A stretch of DNA of 64,000 nucleotides, taken from contig CALGAP010000007.1 of the NCBI GenBank assembly GCA_937958995.1, forward strand, positions 434,001 through 498,000, given 5' to 3'. Shown piece after piece: positions 46,734-55,868 of the stretch (positions are counted from its first letter, which is position 1; every line of letters begins with the position of its first letter). The position numbers and the translations under genes are program-made. The notes beneath the pieces are model-generated. The model ran no database searches. It was not told the origin of the DNA and saw only the letters and a list, made by a program, of their open reading frames with translations. The DNA is from an uncultured Chitinophagaceae bacterium (GTDB taxonomy: Bacteria > Bacteroidota > Bacteroidia > Chitinophagales > Chitinophagaceae).

Positions 46734-47465
46734 CTAAAAATATTTCTCTACTGATATGCCCGCGGTAATCAGCAGGTTCTCGCGATTGGTGCGTGAAATG
46801 CGATTATAAGTGAGCCCCGCAGAAATACTCAGCCATTTCTTCAACTTGATCGAACAAGTCGTTACAGAACGGATTACGTAATCATCAAAAGCCTCCAGCG
46901 AGGGCTGCCAGAAATGCGTGCCGCTTAGGGTGATTATGTCGCGCACGCTGAGGCGGTGTTTTACACGCAGTGAGTTTCTTACAGTCTGGTACTCGTCCTT
47001 TTCCGTAGCACTGGGTTCTACCCTGCCCGCCTCGTACAACAAACCATCGCTAACCACCAATTCAAACTCGGGTTTATTCACGAAATTGTAGCCTATACCG
47101 CCCCCTGCCTGCACCTGGTAGTCTATTTTCAAAGAATAACTCGTGGCATAGTTGGCCAGCGCCCAGTAATAAAGTTTCTGCACCTCTTTCAAATAATCAA
47201 GCGTAAGACCAGAAGAAAAATCATTATTGCTCAGGTCATCACCATTTCTGCCATATACCCAGTTGCTGCTGCTGTACAGGGCAAATCTTTTCTTATTGAT
47301 GGTGAAATTGATCCCCGTATTGATCACGTACGAGCGCGTATCGTTGGTCTTGTTGAGCAGTCCCGTAATATCGTATCGGAAAAGATGATGCGTGCTGTCG
47401 TTGAACTGCGCTTTAGCGCCAAGGCCACACATGATCAGCAAAATGGTAAATATTTCCTTTCTCAT
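46734..47465 (-). CDS. DUF481-like outer-membrane beta-barrel protein
   Basis: A 243-residue protein with a signal peptide (ending LGAKAQ) followed by alternating hydrophobic/polar strands and frequent aromatic strand ends, as in the DUF481 (YdiY-like) salt-induced outer membrane family: SYVINTGINFTINKKRFALY, RNSLRVKHRLSVRDIITLSG, and a C-terminal phenylalanine (VEKYF). The function of the family is unknown. ATG at 47465 (MRKEIFTILLI) is chosen over 47486. It converges on the GH30 gene with 11 bases between stops and is not part of the locus by strand. Confidence 0.75.
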   Translation of the reverse strand: MRKEIFTILLIMCGLGAKAQFNDSTHHLFRYDITGLLNKTNDTRSYVINTGINFTINKKRFALYSSSNWVYGRNGDDLSNNDFSSGLTLDYLKEVQKLYYWALANYATSYSLKIDYQVQAGGGIGYNFVNKPEFELVVSDGLLYEAGRVEPSATEKDEYQTVRNSLRVKHRLSVRDIITLSGTHFWQPSLEAFDDYVIRSVTTCSIKLKKWLSISAGLTYNRISRTNRENLLITAGISVEKYF

Positions 47466-47754
47466 AATTACAATGCACAGGGCCATGCAATTATGATACC
47501 ATTTTGGTGTTAGTCCTGCATCATATGCTTAAAACTTCGTGCTCCTTTACGTTGTTCCCTGATATGGATGAAAATTGAGATGGGCAAACCTGTCAAATGT
47601 AACAAATCGGCCGACATTTCTTCAGATGAGGAGTAGCCCACCCCCCCCATTGTTGCTGCGCTGAATCGGGAATAAGTTGTTACTCGCATACACAACCGGC
47701 TGACAATATTCATCACTCCCGGCTTGAGCAATAGCAGGCATCACGCCTGTTATT

Positions 47755-49071
47755 TCATTTTTTCAGACTAAACACCACCTTCGCATTTTTTTGCGTGTTG
47801 GAGGAAATAAACACTTCGTAACGATTGGTAGGCGTGTTGATCACCATCACCGACGTGTTTGGTGGAATGGATCCCAGGTTTTCCGCCACCATCACAATCT
47901 CGTGGTGTGGTTCGTCTTCATTGATTTGAAGGGTAATGGTGATGGCTTCGGCAGACAGCATCTGCCGGGATTTTATCAATCGGTTATTATGGTAAATACT
48001 CACCGTATCGCCATCTATCTCTCCATTGTCGTATAGGCTGATCTTTATTTCGCCGGGCACCGTCTCAATACTTTTGTACAGCTCGTTGGTGCGCGTGCGC
48101 AAAACAGGCGGCACAGGTACTTTTATTTTTTCCGGTTGCCTTACCTGCGCTGCTTTTGTAGCCGAGGAATCTGATTTGCTTTGAACTATTGTAGCAGGCG
48201 TCTTATCGGGAGATGAAGCGCTTTTGTTCACCACCGGCTTTGTTTCGGACGTTGTTTTCTTTACCGTTGACTTTTGGGTTGCTGATTTCGGAGCTGGCGA
48301 CTTTTGCGAAGATTGATTTTGACTCGTTGGTTTTGGTGCAACCGTTTTTTTCACGGCCTGGTTTTGAGCAATCTGCTTTTGTGCAGGTTGTTTGTTGGCA
48401 ACCGCTGTTGATTGCGCGGGCGTCTTTACACACTCGCTGAAAGTAATATCATCCAGGGCAAAGTCATTACCGCAACCACCAGGCGCATTATCCGCCATCA
48501 CCAGTCGCAGGTTGGCGGTGTTGGCAGGGGTGGTGAGCATTACATAATGCCGCGTCCATTGGGGAGTAGCTACGCGCTGCAGTTCTCTGGTCACTATATT
48601 GGCCACTATTTTCCCTTCGGGTGTTTCCAGCCTGATAGAGAGGCTTGGCAACAACACAGACGGACATTTTTTAGTAGGTCTGCAAAGATTCATCACCCAC
48701 AACGCAAGCTGGTAAGTGGTATTGGGCTTCAATCCGTCCACCGGTATGCTCAGGAATACGCCGCCATAAGGCGCAGCATTCACCAACAACATATTTCCAT
48801 TTACGTCGCCGGGAGTGTGATCTTCGGTGATCGTGTGCCAGTCATCGCGGAAACACCCCGCTGTATAGGGTACAAAAGCATAATGTCCGTCGCTCGGACA
48901 AAAACCTGATTTACGCCTGTAGTTGTGAAGATTAGCGGTGTTGGGATTAGGAATATAACCAGTACCAAAGTCAATAGTGATCTGCGGCGGCTTTAAAGTG
49001 CAGTTACCGGATTGCGCTTCTGCAGTAGCAGTCAGGACAAGAAAAATGATTATGTAACCAATCTTCTTCAC
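47755..49071 (-). CDS. Secreted two-domain protein with K/T/P/Q-rich linker, function unknown
   Basis: A 438-residue protein I cannot assign to a named family. A signal peptide (ending ATAEAQ) is followed by a cysteine-containing domain (about 22-214) that looks like a jelly roll of the CBM type: FGTGYIPNPNTANLHNYR, VNAAPYGGVFLSIPVDGLKP, PNTTYQLALWVMN and a closing FALDDITFSECV. A low-complexity linker of about 110 residues, rich in Lys, Thr, Ala, Pro and Gln, follows (215-325). The C-terminal domain (about 330-438) has strands and a typical AENLGSIPPNTSVMVINT segment. The layout suits a surface protein that spaces a binding domain away from an anchor or partner. It is divergent from the GH88 cassette. 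Confidence 0.75.
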   Translation of the reverse strand: MKKIGYIIIFLVLTATAEAQSGNCTLKPPQITIDFGTGYIPNPNTANLHNYRRKSGFCPSDGHYAFVPYTAGCFRDDWHTITEDHTPGDVNGNMLLVNAAPYGGVFLSIPVDGLKPNTTYQLALWVMNLCRPTKKCPSVLLPSLSIRLETPEGKIVANIVTRELQRVATPQWTRHYVMLTTPANTANLRLVMADNAPGGCGNDFALDDITFSECVKTPAQSTAVANKQPAQKQIAQNQAVKKTVAPKPTSQNQSSQKSPAPKSATQKSTVKKTTSETKPVVNKSASSPDKTPATIVQSKSDSSATKAAQVRQPEKIKVPVPPVLRTRTNELYKSIETVPGEIKISLYDNGEIDGDTVSIYHNNRLIKSRQMLSAEAITITLQINEDEPHHEIVMVAENLGSIPPNTSVMVINTPTNRYEVFISSNTQKNAKVVFSLKK

Positions 49072-49267
49072 ATGCTCGCGCGCTTTCTATAAAGCTACTA
49101 CAAAAACCGCATAGTTCAGGTCGTAAAAAATTATAAGCGGCACTATCCTCACCCGCCGTTGAATTCAATGCGAAATCCGCCTCACCGCAAACGTTCCCGT
49201 TTAATTTTTACCGGTGTATGCCACAATATCAATATCTTAGAAATGACTAAAACTTCGCCGCCACGCC

Positions 49268-50650
49268 ATGCTAACGATCAATAACGAATTGCAACCATCC
49301 GGCCTAAGTAAACTTCTCTCACGTTTCTGGGAATTGTCGGGTAATAAGATAAAGAACATTGCTCAGCACTACGATATTTCCAAAGGTTCTCCCGTTTTTA
49401 CCGTAAAAGGGAAATATACCACCCGCGGCTGGACTGAATGGACGCAGGGCTTCCAGTTTGGTTCGGCCATACTACAATATGATGCCACCGGCGAAAAAGA
49501 ATTTCTCGAATCAGGACGCAACAGCACCATCTCATTTATGGCACCACATGTAAGTCATATCGGCGTGCACGATCATGGCTTCAATAACGTAAGCACTTAT
49601 GGCAACCTGCTGCGACTGATGAAAGAAGGCAAAACGCCTTTTAATGAATGGGAGAAAAATTTTTACGAGCTCGCTTTGAAAGTTTCCGGCGCGGTACAGG
49701 CCAGCCGTTGGACCCTGACCAAAAAAGGCGGTTTTATTTATTCATTCAACGGACCTCACTCCTTGTTCGTGGATACTATTCGCAGTTGCCGTTCACTGAT
49801 GGTGAGTCATCTTTTGGGACATTTCCTGCAGGCCGAAAACGACGTGAAGATAAGTCTGCTGGAACGCGCATTACAACACTGCCGCTCCACAGCCGATTAT
49901 TCAGTTTACTATGGCGAAGGCCGCGATTCTTACGATATATGGGGTCGTACCGCGCATGAAAGCATTTTCAATACCAATGATGGTAATTTTCGCGCTCCCA
50001 ATTCGCAACAGGGTTATAGCGGCTTCAGCACCTGGACAAGAGGACTGGCCTGGGCTATCTGCGGTTTTGCCGAAGAACTGGAATGCCTGCAAACCATTCC
50101 CGATGAAGTTTTGAAAAATGTTGGCGGTAAAAAAGAGATCACTGCCTGGATGCTGAAAGCCGCGCGCGCCACCTGCGATTTTTATATTACGCATACCGCT
50201 ACCGATGGCATTCCTTACTGGGACACCGGCGCGCCCAAATTGCATTTGCTCGGCGATTATCTTAACAAACCCGCCGATCCGTACAATCAATATGAACCGG
50301 TAGACAGCTCCGCAGCGGCTATTGCTTCGCAGGGATTGCTGCGACTGGGCCGCTACCTGCAGGAACAAGGCGAGGCAGAAGCGGGAAAAAAATACTGGCA
50401 GGCCGGACTTACCGTGCTGCACACCCTGTTGCAGGAGCCCTATCTCAGCACCGATCCCAATCACCAGGGATTACTATTGCATTCGGTTTATCACTGGCCC
50501 AATCATTGGGACTATGTGCCCGAAGACGCTTCCATACCTTATGGCGAGTCGAGCATGTGGGGCGACTATCATATTCGTGAAACAGCCTTGTATGTGCAGA
50601 AGATCATCAACAAGGAACCCTATTACACATTTTATAACTGTGCTCTGTAA
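49268..50650 (+). CDS. GH88-like unsaturated uronyl hydrolase, cytoplasmic
   Basis: A 460-residue enzyme without a signal peptide, so it works in the cytoplasm. The (alpha/alpha)6 fold and family motifs are seen in TEWTQGFQFGSAILQYDATG, GVHDHGFNNVSTYGNLLRL (one likely catalytic Asp), DTIRSCRSLMVSHLL and STWTRGLAWAICGFAEEL, comparable with the SRGQAW region of unsaturated glucuronyl hydrolases. The family removes delta-4,5-unsaturated uronic acids from lyase products by hydration. No polysaccharide lyase is in the window, so the source oligosaccharide is unclear. Stop and next start overlap (TAATG at 50648-50652), making it first in a tightly coupled operon. Confidence 0.85.
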   Translation: MLTINNELQPSGLSKLLSRFWELSGNKIKNIAQHYDISKGSPVFTVKGKYTTRGWTEWTQGFQFGSAILQYDATGEKEFLESGRNSTISFMAPHVSHIGVHDHGFNNVSTYGNLLRLMKEGKTPFNEWEKNFYELALKVSGAVQASRWTLTKKGGFIYSFNGPHSLFVDTIRSCRSLMVSHLLGHFLQAENDVKISLLERALQHCRSTADYSVYYGEGRDSYDIWGRTAHESIFNTNDGNFRAPNSQQGYSGFSTWTRGLAWAICGFAEELECLQTIPDEVLKNVGGKKEITAWMLKAARATCDFYITHTATDGIPYWDTGAPKLHLLGDYLNKPADPYNQYEPVDSSAAAIASQGLLRLGRYLQEQGEAEAGKKYWQAGLTVLHTLLQEPYLSTDPNHQGLLLHSVYHWPNHWDYVPEDASIPYGESSMWGDYHIRETALYVQKIINKEPYYTFYNCAL

Positions 50651-51480
50651 TGGCGAAGGCGATCAACGATTTGTCGCGGTTGTGCATTCACACCATCACC
50701 ACCAGGCCCTGGTCTATCGAGACAGCGGCACGAGCCTTTGCCGAAGCGGGTGTGGGTGGTATCACCGTATGGCGCGATGCACTGGCAGGAAGAAAGATCA
50801 GCACTGTTGCATCCATGTTGCGTGAACTGAACCTGCAGGTCGTTTCGCTTTGTCGTGGCGGATTTTTTCCTGCAGCAGATAAATCAAAAAGACAAGCCGC
50901 CATTGAAGACAATTTCAAAGCCATTGATGAAGCGCACGCATTAGGCGCGCCAGTGGTAGTGTTGGTTTGCGGCACCGATCCCGCGCAATCGCTGGAGGAG
51001 TCGCGTAAACAGGTACAGGATGGCATCGCCGCCTGCATTGATCATGCCAGGCAGGCTGGTGTGGTGCTGGCCATTGAACCGCTCCACCCCATGTATGCCG
51101 GTGACCGCTCGGCGATCAATTCATTAAAGCAGGCCAACGATATGGCAGAGGCTTTGAACTCACCGCAGGTAGGCATTGCCGTGGATGTATATCATTTATG
51201 GTGGGATGATGACCTGGAGAACCAGGTGAAACGCTGCGGGAGAAACGGCCACCTTACCGCTTTTCATATCTGCGACTGGAAAACGCCAACGCTCGATATG
51301 CTCAACGATCGCGGGCTGATGGGCAAAGGTTGTATCGATATCAAAAAGATAAGGGGATGGGTGGAAGAAGCCGGCTTTGATGGATTTAATGAGGTGGAAA
51401 TTTTTTCAACTATTTACTGGCAGCAGGACCAGCACGCATTCCTGCATAAAATTATTGACGCGTATCTAAAACATTCCTGA
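50650..51480 (+). CDS. Sugar phosphate isomerase/epimerase-like TIM-barrel protein
   Basis: A 276-residue cytoplasmic protein of the xylose-isomerase-like TIM barrel/AP endonuclease 2 superfamily. Features are the N-terminal strand LCIHTITTRPWSIETAARAF, LNLQVVSLCRGGFFPA, the metal-site candidates in LAIEPLHPMYAGDRS (Glu), VDVYHLWWDDDL (Asp/His), HICDWKTPT and FNEVEIFSTIYW (Glu). Members isomerise or epimerise sugars and keto-sugars, or act on inositol-type compounds. It overlaps the GH88 stop by one base and is followed after one base by the oxidoreductase gene, so it probably handles an intermediate between those two. Confidence 0.88.
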   Translation: MAKAINDLSRLCIHTITTRPWSIETAARAFAEAGVGGITVWRDALAGRKISTVASMLRELNLQVVSLCRGGFFPAADKSKRQAAIEDNFKAIDEAHALGAPVVVLVCGTDPAQSLEESRKQVQDGIAACIDHARQAGVVLAIEPLHPMYAGDRSAINSLKQANDMAEALNSPQVGIAVDVYHLWWDDDLENQVKRCGRNGHLTAFHICDWKTPTLDMLNDRGLMGKGCIDIKKIRGWVEEAGFDGFNEVEIFSTIYWQQDQHAFLHKIIDAYLKHS

Positions 51481-51481
51481 A

Positions 51482-52624
51482 ATGGTTCATACTATCGGCA
51501 TTATCATGAACGGCGTTACCGGCCGCATGGGCACCAACCAGCACCTGATGCGCTCTATGGTGGAGATCATCAAACAAGGGGGCGTGAAAATTTCACCCAC
51601 CGAATTCATCATGCCCGACCCGGTGCTGGTGGGCCGCGATGCGCTGAAACTCGAAAAACTCGCGAAGCAAAGCGGCGTAAGCAAATTCACCACCGACCTC
51701 GACAGCGTGCTGAAAGACCCGCATTATACCATCTATTTTGATTCGCAAACTACAGGCCGCCGGGCCGATGGCGTGCGCGCTGCAGTGAAAGCGGGCAAAC
51801 ACATCTACTGCGAAAAACCTGTAGCCGTCAGCACGGCCGAAGCCATTGAGCTGTATGAACTCTGTAAAAAAGCCGACGTAAAAAATGGTGTGGTGCAGGA
51901 TAAACTATGGCTGCCCGGTTTATTGAAACTGCAACGCCTGATACAAAATGGCTTTTTCGGAAAGATCCTTTCCGTGCGCGGCGAATTTGGTTACTGGGTT
52001 TTTGAAGGCCATAGCATTCCGCCACAGCGCCCCAGTTGGAACTATCGAAAGGAAGACGACGGCGGCATCATCATGGACATGCTTTGTCACTGGCGCTACG
52101 TGCTGGATCATATTTTCGGGAAAGTAAAAGCCGTGTCTTGTCTCGGCGCCACGCATATTGAAGAACGCATCGACGAGCAGGGCAAGCCTTATAAGTGTAC
52201 AGCCGACGATGCAGCGTATGCCACCTTCGAGTTGGAAAACGGCATAATAGCACATTTTAACTCATCGTGGACTGTGCGCGTGCGCCGTGACGACCTGCTT
52301 ACGCTGCAGGTAGATGGCACCAAAGGCTCGGCCGTAGCGGGTTTGCGCGAATGTTACATTCAGCACTATGGCAACACGCCTCGACCCGTATGGAACCCGG
52401 ACATACCACAGCCCATCAACTTTTTTGAAGGATGGTCGAAAGTGCCCGAGCAGGAGCCTTATGAAAACGCATTCAAAATACAGTGGGAATTATTTCTGAA
52501 ACATATAGTTACCGGCTCGCCATTTCCCTGGGATTTGAAAGAAGGCGCCAAGGGTGTGCAGCTGGCAGAAAAGGGATTGGAGAGTTGGGAGAAAAGGATG
52601 TGGGTTGAAGTTCCTGAATTGTGA
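51482..52624 (+). CDS. Gfo/Idh/MocA-family NAD(P)-dependent oxidoreductase
   Basis: A 380-residue cytoplasmic dehydrogenase. The N-terminal Rossmann fold has GIIMNGVTGRMGTNQH, close to but not the classic GxGxxG, and the family's catalytic Lys is in HIYCEKPVAVST near residue 110. The C-terminal alpha/beta domain carries MDMLCHWRYVLDHIFG, whose His is the usual second catalytic residue. No signal peptide is present, unlike many Bacteroidota relatives with Tat signals. It probably oxidises or reduces a sugar ring hydroxyl in the GH88 pathway. It starts one base after the isomerase stop. Confidence 0.9.
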   Translation: MVHTIGIIMNGVTGRMGTNQHLMRSMVEIIKQGGVKISPTEFIMPDPVLVGRDALKLEKLAKQSGVSKFTTDLDSVLKDPHYTIYFDSQTTGRRADGVRAAVKAGKHIYCEKPVAVSTAEAIELYELCKKADVKNGVVQDKLWLPGLLKLQRLIQNGFFGKILSVRGEFGYWVFEGHSIPPQRPSWNYRKEDDGGIIMDMLCHWRYVLDHIFGKVKAVSCLGATHIEERIDEQGKPYKCTADDAAYATFELENGIIAHFNSSWTVRVRRDDLLTLQVDGTKGSAVAGLRECYIQHYGNTPRPVWNPDIPQPINFFEGWSKVPEQEPYENAFKIQWELFLKHIVTGSPFPWDLKEGAKGVQLAEKGLESWEKRMWVEVPEL

Positions 52625-52744
52625 TCACGGATTAAGTATGGATTATTGGATGGCACGGATAGTATCGCGCCGCGTTCAATCCGCGATCCTACCCGTACAT
52701 TACCATTTTCCAAAACTTGTCCGTGCTCAATAAATCTTACTATT

Positions 52745-53509
52745 ATGATCGCATTCATCACCGGCGGCAGCCGCGGCATTGGCCTCGGCATAGCGACAGA
52801 ACTTGCAAAATCTGGATTCGATATTGCCATCAACGGCGTGCGCCATGAAGAAGCGGTGGCAGAGGTAGTGGAAAAATTAAAAAGCTTTGGCGGTCGCGTG
52901 ATCTATTGCCAGGGAAATGTGGCCGATGCGAATGCGAGAGCTGCCATGCTTGAAAAAATAAAGCGTGAGTTGGGCGCACTGCATATTCTGGTGAACAATG
53001 CCGGTATTGCGCCCCGCGAACGAAAAGACATACTGGAAGCTACCGAGGAAAGCTTTAAAGAAGTGCTCACCACCAATTTGCAGGGACCATATTTTCTGAC
53101 ACAGTCCGTGGCTAATTACATGATTGAGCAGCAGAAAAATGATCCTTCATTCAAAGGTGCCATCATCAATGTGAGCTCCATTTCTGCAACGGTGGCTTCA
53201 GTCAACCGCGGCGAATATTGCATTGCTAAAGCGGGTGTAGCAATGGCCACGCAATTGTTTGCCGCAAGACTGGGCGAATACAATATTCCTGTTTATGAAA
53301 TAAGGCCCGGCGTTATCAAGACCGATATGACTGCCGGCGTCTCTGAAAAATACGATAAACTGATTGCCGGCGGACTGATGATACAATCGCGCTGGGGATT
53401 ACCGGAAGACGTGGGTAAGGCGGTGGCCGCGCTCGCGCTCGGTTATTTCCCCTACTCCACCGGCCAGGTAATTATGGTGGATGGCGGTATGTCCGTTCCG
53501 CGTTTATAA
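52745..53509 (+). CDS. Short-chain dehydrogenase/reductase
   Basis: A 255-residue SDR with the full classical motif set: cofactor loop TGGSRGIGLGIA, NNAG, catalytic serine in NVSSISATVAS, and the YxxxK pair in EYCIAKAGV; it ends in the typical VDGGMSVPRL. Although such proteins are often named 3-oxoacyl-ACP reductase, the setting in a sugar cassette suggests a uronate or ketosugar reductase. ATG at 52745 is chosen; the frame could start at 52646, but the added 33 residues are not SDR-like and lie in the 120-base gap after the oxidoreductase gene. Confidence 0.92.
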   Translation: MIAFITGGSRGIGLGIATELAKSGFDIAINGVRHEEAVAEVVEKLKSFGGRVIYCQGNVADANARAAMLEKIKRELGALHILVNNAGIAPRERKDILEATEESFKEVLTTNLQGPYFLTQSVANYMIEQQKNDPSFKGAIINVSSISATVASVNRGEYCIAKAGVAMATQLFAARLGEYNIPVYEIRPGVIKTDMTAGVSEKYDKLIAGGLMIQSRWGLPEDVGKAVAALALGYFPYSTGQVIMVDGGMSVPRL

Positions 53510-53518
53510 AACATTGCT

Positions 53519-54742
53519 ATGCCCAATACTAAATTCAAACAACTGCTAAGCGTACCCGTCATCGTAGCGGCACTCGGGTATATGGTCGATATGTACGATC
53601 TCTTTCTCTTCAACATCGTACGCATGCCCAGCCTGAAGGAAATCGGCCTTTCCAGCGATGAACTCTTTGACAAGGGACTGCTGATACTGAATGTGCAGAT
53701 GGCGGGCATGCTCATCGGCGGCATTACCTGGGGCGTGCTGGGCGATAAGCGCGGACGAAGATCGGTGTTGTTGGGCTCCATTATTCTTTATTCTATTGCG
53801 AATATCGCCAACGGTTTTGTTGAAAACTTCGACCAGTATGTCGTGCTTCGATTTATCGCCGGAGTAGGCCTGGCTGGCGAACTCGGTGCGGGTGTGACGC
53901 TGGTTGCAGAGATATTACCCAAACAAATCCGCGGTTATGGTACCACGATAGTAGCAACGGTTGGTTTGTTGGGCGCCATTCTCGCCTTTTTCATAGCCGA
54001 CACTTTCAGCTGGCGCATTTCTTACTTCGTGGGCGGCGGTTTGGGCCTGGCCCTGCTGTTGTTGCGCATCGGCGTGTTTGAGTCGGGAATTTTTCTTCAC
54101 CTCAAGAAGCAGAATGTGCAGCGGGGCAATTTCCTGGCGCTGTTTACCACCTGGAAACGATTTTCGAAATACATATCTTCTATACTCATCGGCATACCCA
54201 TCTGGTTTGTGACCGGCGTGCTCATCCTTTTCTCCCCTGAGTTCGGGCAGGCACTCGGCGTCACCGAGCCCGTTAATGCAGGTAAATGCGTAATGTTGGC
54301 CTTCGCCGGACAGGTACTCGGCGACCTGGTCAGCGGCTACCTGAGCCAGGTGCTGCAAAGTCGCAAGAAAGGCATGCTGCTTTTTTTGCTCGGGTCTTAT
54401 GCATTGATGCTGGTGTACCTGCTGGTGAATACGCAGAGTGTCACCACATTTTATGTCTTCTGCGCCTGTCTTGGTTTCTTCAACGGTTACTGGGCGCTGT
54501 TCGTCACCATTGCCGCCGAACTGTTCGGCACCAACCTCCGCGCCACGGTAGCCACCACCGTGCCCAATTTTGTGCGCGCTTCGGTCATTCCCATCTCCGC
54601 CATTTTTGTTTTCGGAAAGGACAATTACGGCATCACCACCGGCGGTGTGATTACAGCCACACTGGTGATACTAATTGCACTTGCCGCGCTTTGGCGATTA
54701 GAGGAAACGTTTAGAAAGGACCTGGATTATTCAGAGGAATGA
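53519..54742 (+). CDS. MFS transporter, sugar or sugar-acid permease
   Basis: A 407-residue inner-membrane transporter with about twelve spans. Motif A is visible between spans 2 and 3 (GVLGDKRGRRSVLLG), and VDMYDLFLFNIV in span 1 resembles the metabolite:H+ symporter group that carries organic acids and sugar acids. PKQIRGYGTTIVATVG follows span 4, and ELFGTNLRATVATTVPNF precedes span 11. It begins nine bases after the SDR stop and closes the operon, so it likely imports the unsaturated uronide or a derived acid for the enzymes encoded upstream. Confidence 0.9.
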   Translation: MPNTKFKQLLSVPVIVAALGYMVDMYDLFLFNIVRMPSLKEIGLSSDELFDKGLLILNVQMAGMLIGGITWGVLGDKRGRRSVLLGSIILYSIANIANGFVENFDQYVVLRFIAGVGLAGELGAGVTLVAEILPKQIRGYGTTIVATVGLLGAILAFFIADTFSWRISYFVGGGLGLALLLLRIGVFESGIFLHLKKQNVQRGNFLALFTTWKRFSKYISSILIGIPIWFVTGVLILFSPEFGQALGVTEPVNAGKCVMLAFAGQVLGDLVSGYLSQVLQSRKKGMLLFLLGSYALMLVYLLVNTQSVTTFYVFCACLGFFNGYWALFVTIAAELFGTNLRATVATTVPNFVRASVIPISAIFVFGKDNYGITTGGVITATLVILIALAALWRLEETFRKDLDYSEE

Positions 54743-54755
54743 CATAAGATAAAAT

Positions 54756-54820
54756 ACCAGGCTTTCGAGAGCATTCATGAGCAGTTAAAAAACATACCGC
54801 CACTGGAAAGCCCGGTTTTG
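54756..54820 (+). terminator. Long-loop inverted repeat after the MFS gene
   Basis: ACCAGGCTTTC at 54756-54766 pairs with GAAAGCCCGGT at 54806-54816 with one mismatch, followed by T residues. The 39-base loop is long for an intrinsic terminator. It lies between convergent genes, so it may act at the end of the GH88 operon. Confidence 0.35.
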
Positions 54821-54849
54821 GATTGATGGGCCGTATTGGTCAATGTGCT

Positions 54850-55710
54850 TTATTTCTTCCCATTACCCTTGCCGCCTACGCATTCATAGGTATAATAGTT
54901 GATGCCGTAATAGGTTTCAACATATCCCGGTATGAACGGGTTATAAACGTTGCGCTCTACATTCTGCACTTTCGGGTATTGCTCATCGTACTGGTAAGTA
55001 TATATAAATTCATCTGATAATAAAGGCTGACCGCGCTGGGTAAAATAAAGCTTGTAATTCGTGACGTTATTGGCCGGGATTGGCATTTGTATCGACACTC
55101 CATTCGATACTATATTAAAGTCAAAGGGGTTGAGCGGCATGTTGAGCCAGGTGGTCCAGGGATTGGCCTTATCATCGTACTGAAATTCCTCTACCGAAAA
55201 GAGTTCGGGGCCAAAATCCGGGCGCAGCCAGATATAATAGCGCACCCGGGTGTAGTTGCGGGAATTGTCTGAATATTCAAAATACCAGACGCTGCTGTCT
55301 CTGCCTGTCCGCTGTATTACCCTGCCCAGGTCATCATACACATACCTGTACGCCAGGATAAACTCACCACCATCGCCCAGGTCTTCTACCCTTTCCACAT
55401 TACCATTTTCATAAACATACCTGAAACTCGTGCCGTTAAAATTTGCCCCGCTGATGGGTTTGTCCTGGTTGTTGTAGCTGATCGTAGTTGTAACCGGCGA
55501 AGGTGGATCCAGCGAACGGTCGCCGGTAATGGAGGTAAGCAGCCGGTCATTGTTGTAAAAATACTTCACCTCGCTCTCTTTGCCCTCGTACGTGTGGCGA
55601 ATTGATTTTACCTGGCAGACTCTCTCTTTAGGGATGGGAAATTTTTTACAGGAAATCTGGGGCAGGCTGATGGCAGCCACTAAAAGCAGCGCAATGGCAA
55701 TCTTTTTCAT
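54850..55710 (-). CDS. YD-repeat-like lipoprotein, function unknown
   Basis: A 286-residue lipoprotein (lipobox PQISC, Cys21). The sequence is rich in Tyr/Asn/Asp strands in the style of RHS/YD-related or DUF4595-like Bacteroidota proteins: EVKYFYNNDRLLTSITGD, ATYRYVYDDLGRVIQRTGRD in pattern, WYFEYSDNSRNYTRVRYY and FQYDDKANPWTTWLNMPLNP. There is no catalytic motif and no toxin domain. These proteins are common in Chitinophagaceae genomes but without assigned roles. It is convergent with the MFS permease and appears to stand alone. Confidence 0.8.
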   Translation of the reverse strand: MKKIAIALLLVAAISLPQISCKKFPIPKERVCQVKSIRHTYEGKESEVKYFYNNDRLLTSITGDRSLDPPSPVTTTISYNNQDKPISGANFNGTSFRYVYENGNVERVEDLGDGGEFILAYRYVYDDLGRVIQRTGRDSSVWYFEYSDNSRNYTRVRYYIWLRPDFGPELFSVEEFQYDDKANPWTTWLNMPLNPFDFNIVSNGVSIQMPIPANNVTNYKLYFTQRGQPLLSDEFIYTYQYDEQYPKVQNVERNVYNPFIPGYVETYYGINYYTYECVGGKGNGKK

Positions 55711-55769
55711 ACCGAAGGTTTAAAGGTTAGAAAATAGAGTTTGTGCGCTACAGATCAGGGGAAGTATAT

Positions 55770-55799
55770 TAAAGTTAGATAAATTAATAATCAACCCAA
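55770..55799 (-). promoter_or_regulatory. Candidate promoter of the YD-like lipoprotein gene
   Basis: On the minus strand a TTG (55797-55799) precedes TAACTTTA (55770-55777) by 19 bases, which is one mismatch from the -7 consensus with correct -33 spacing, 60 bases before the ATG. Confidence 0.35.
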
Positions 55800-55868
55800 C
55801 ATTTTTTCGGTTAGAGTTACTTGTGTTTATAATACCATAACTTGCGTCCCTTTACATAACTCCCTTAC

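Noticed and set aside
47466..47754. Possible small gene (47510-47731, minus) in the spacer after the DUF481-like gene
   Set aside because: Weak composition and no motif. The spacer also has a run of C residues near 47642-47649; I see no gene, RNA or clear regulatory site in it.
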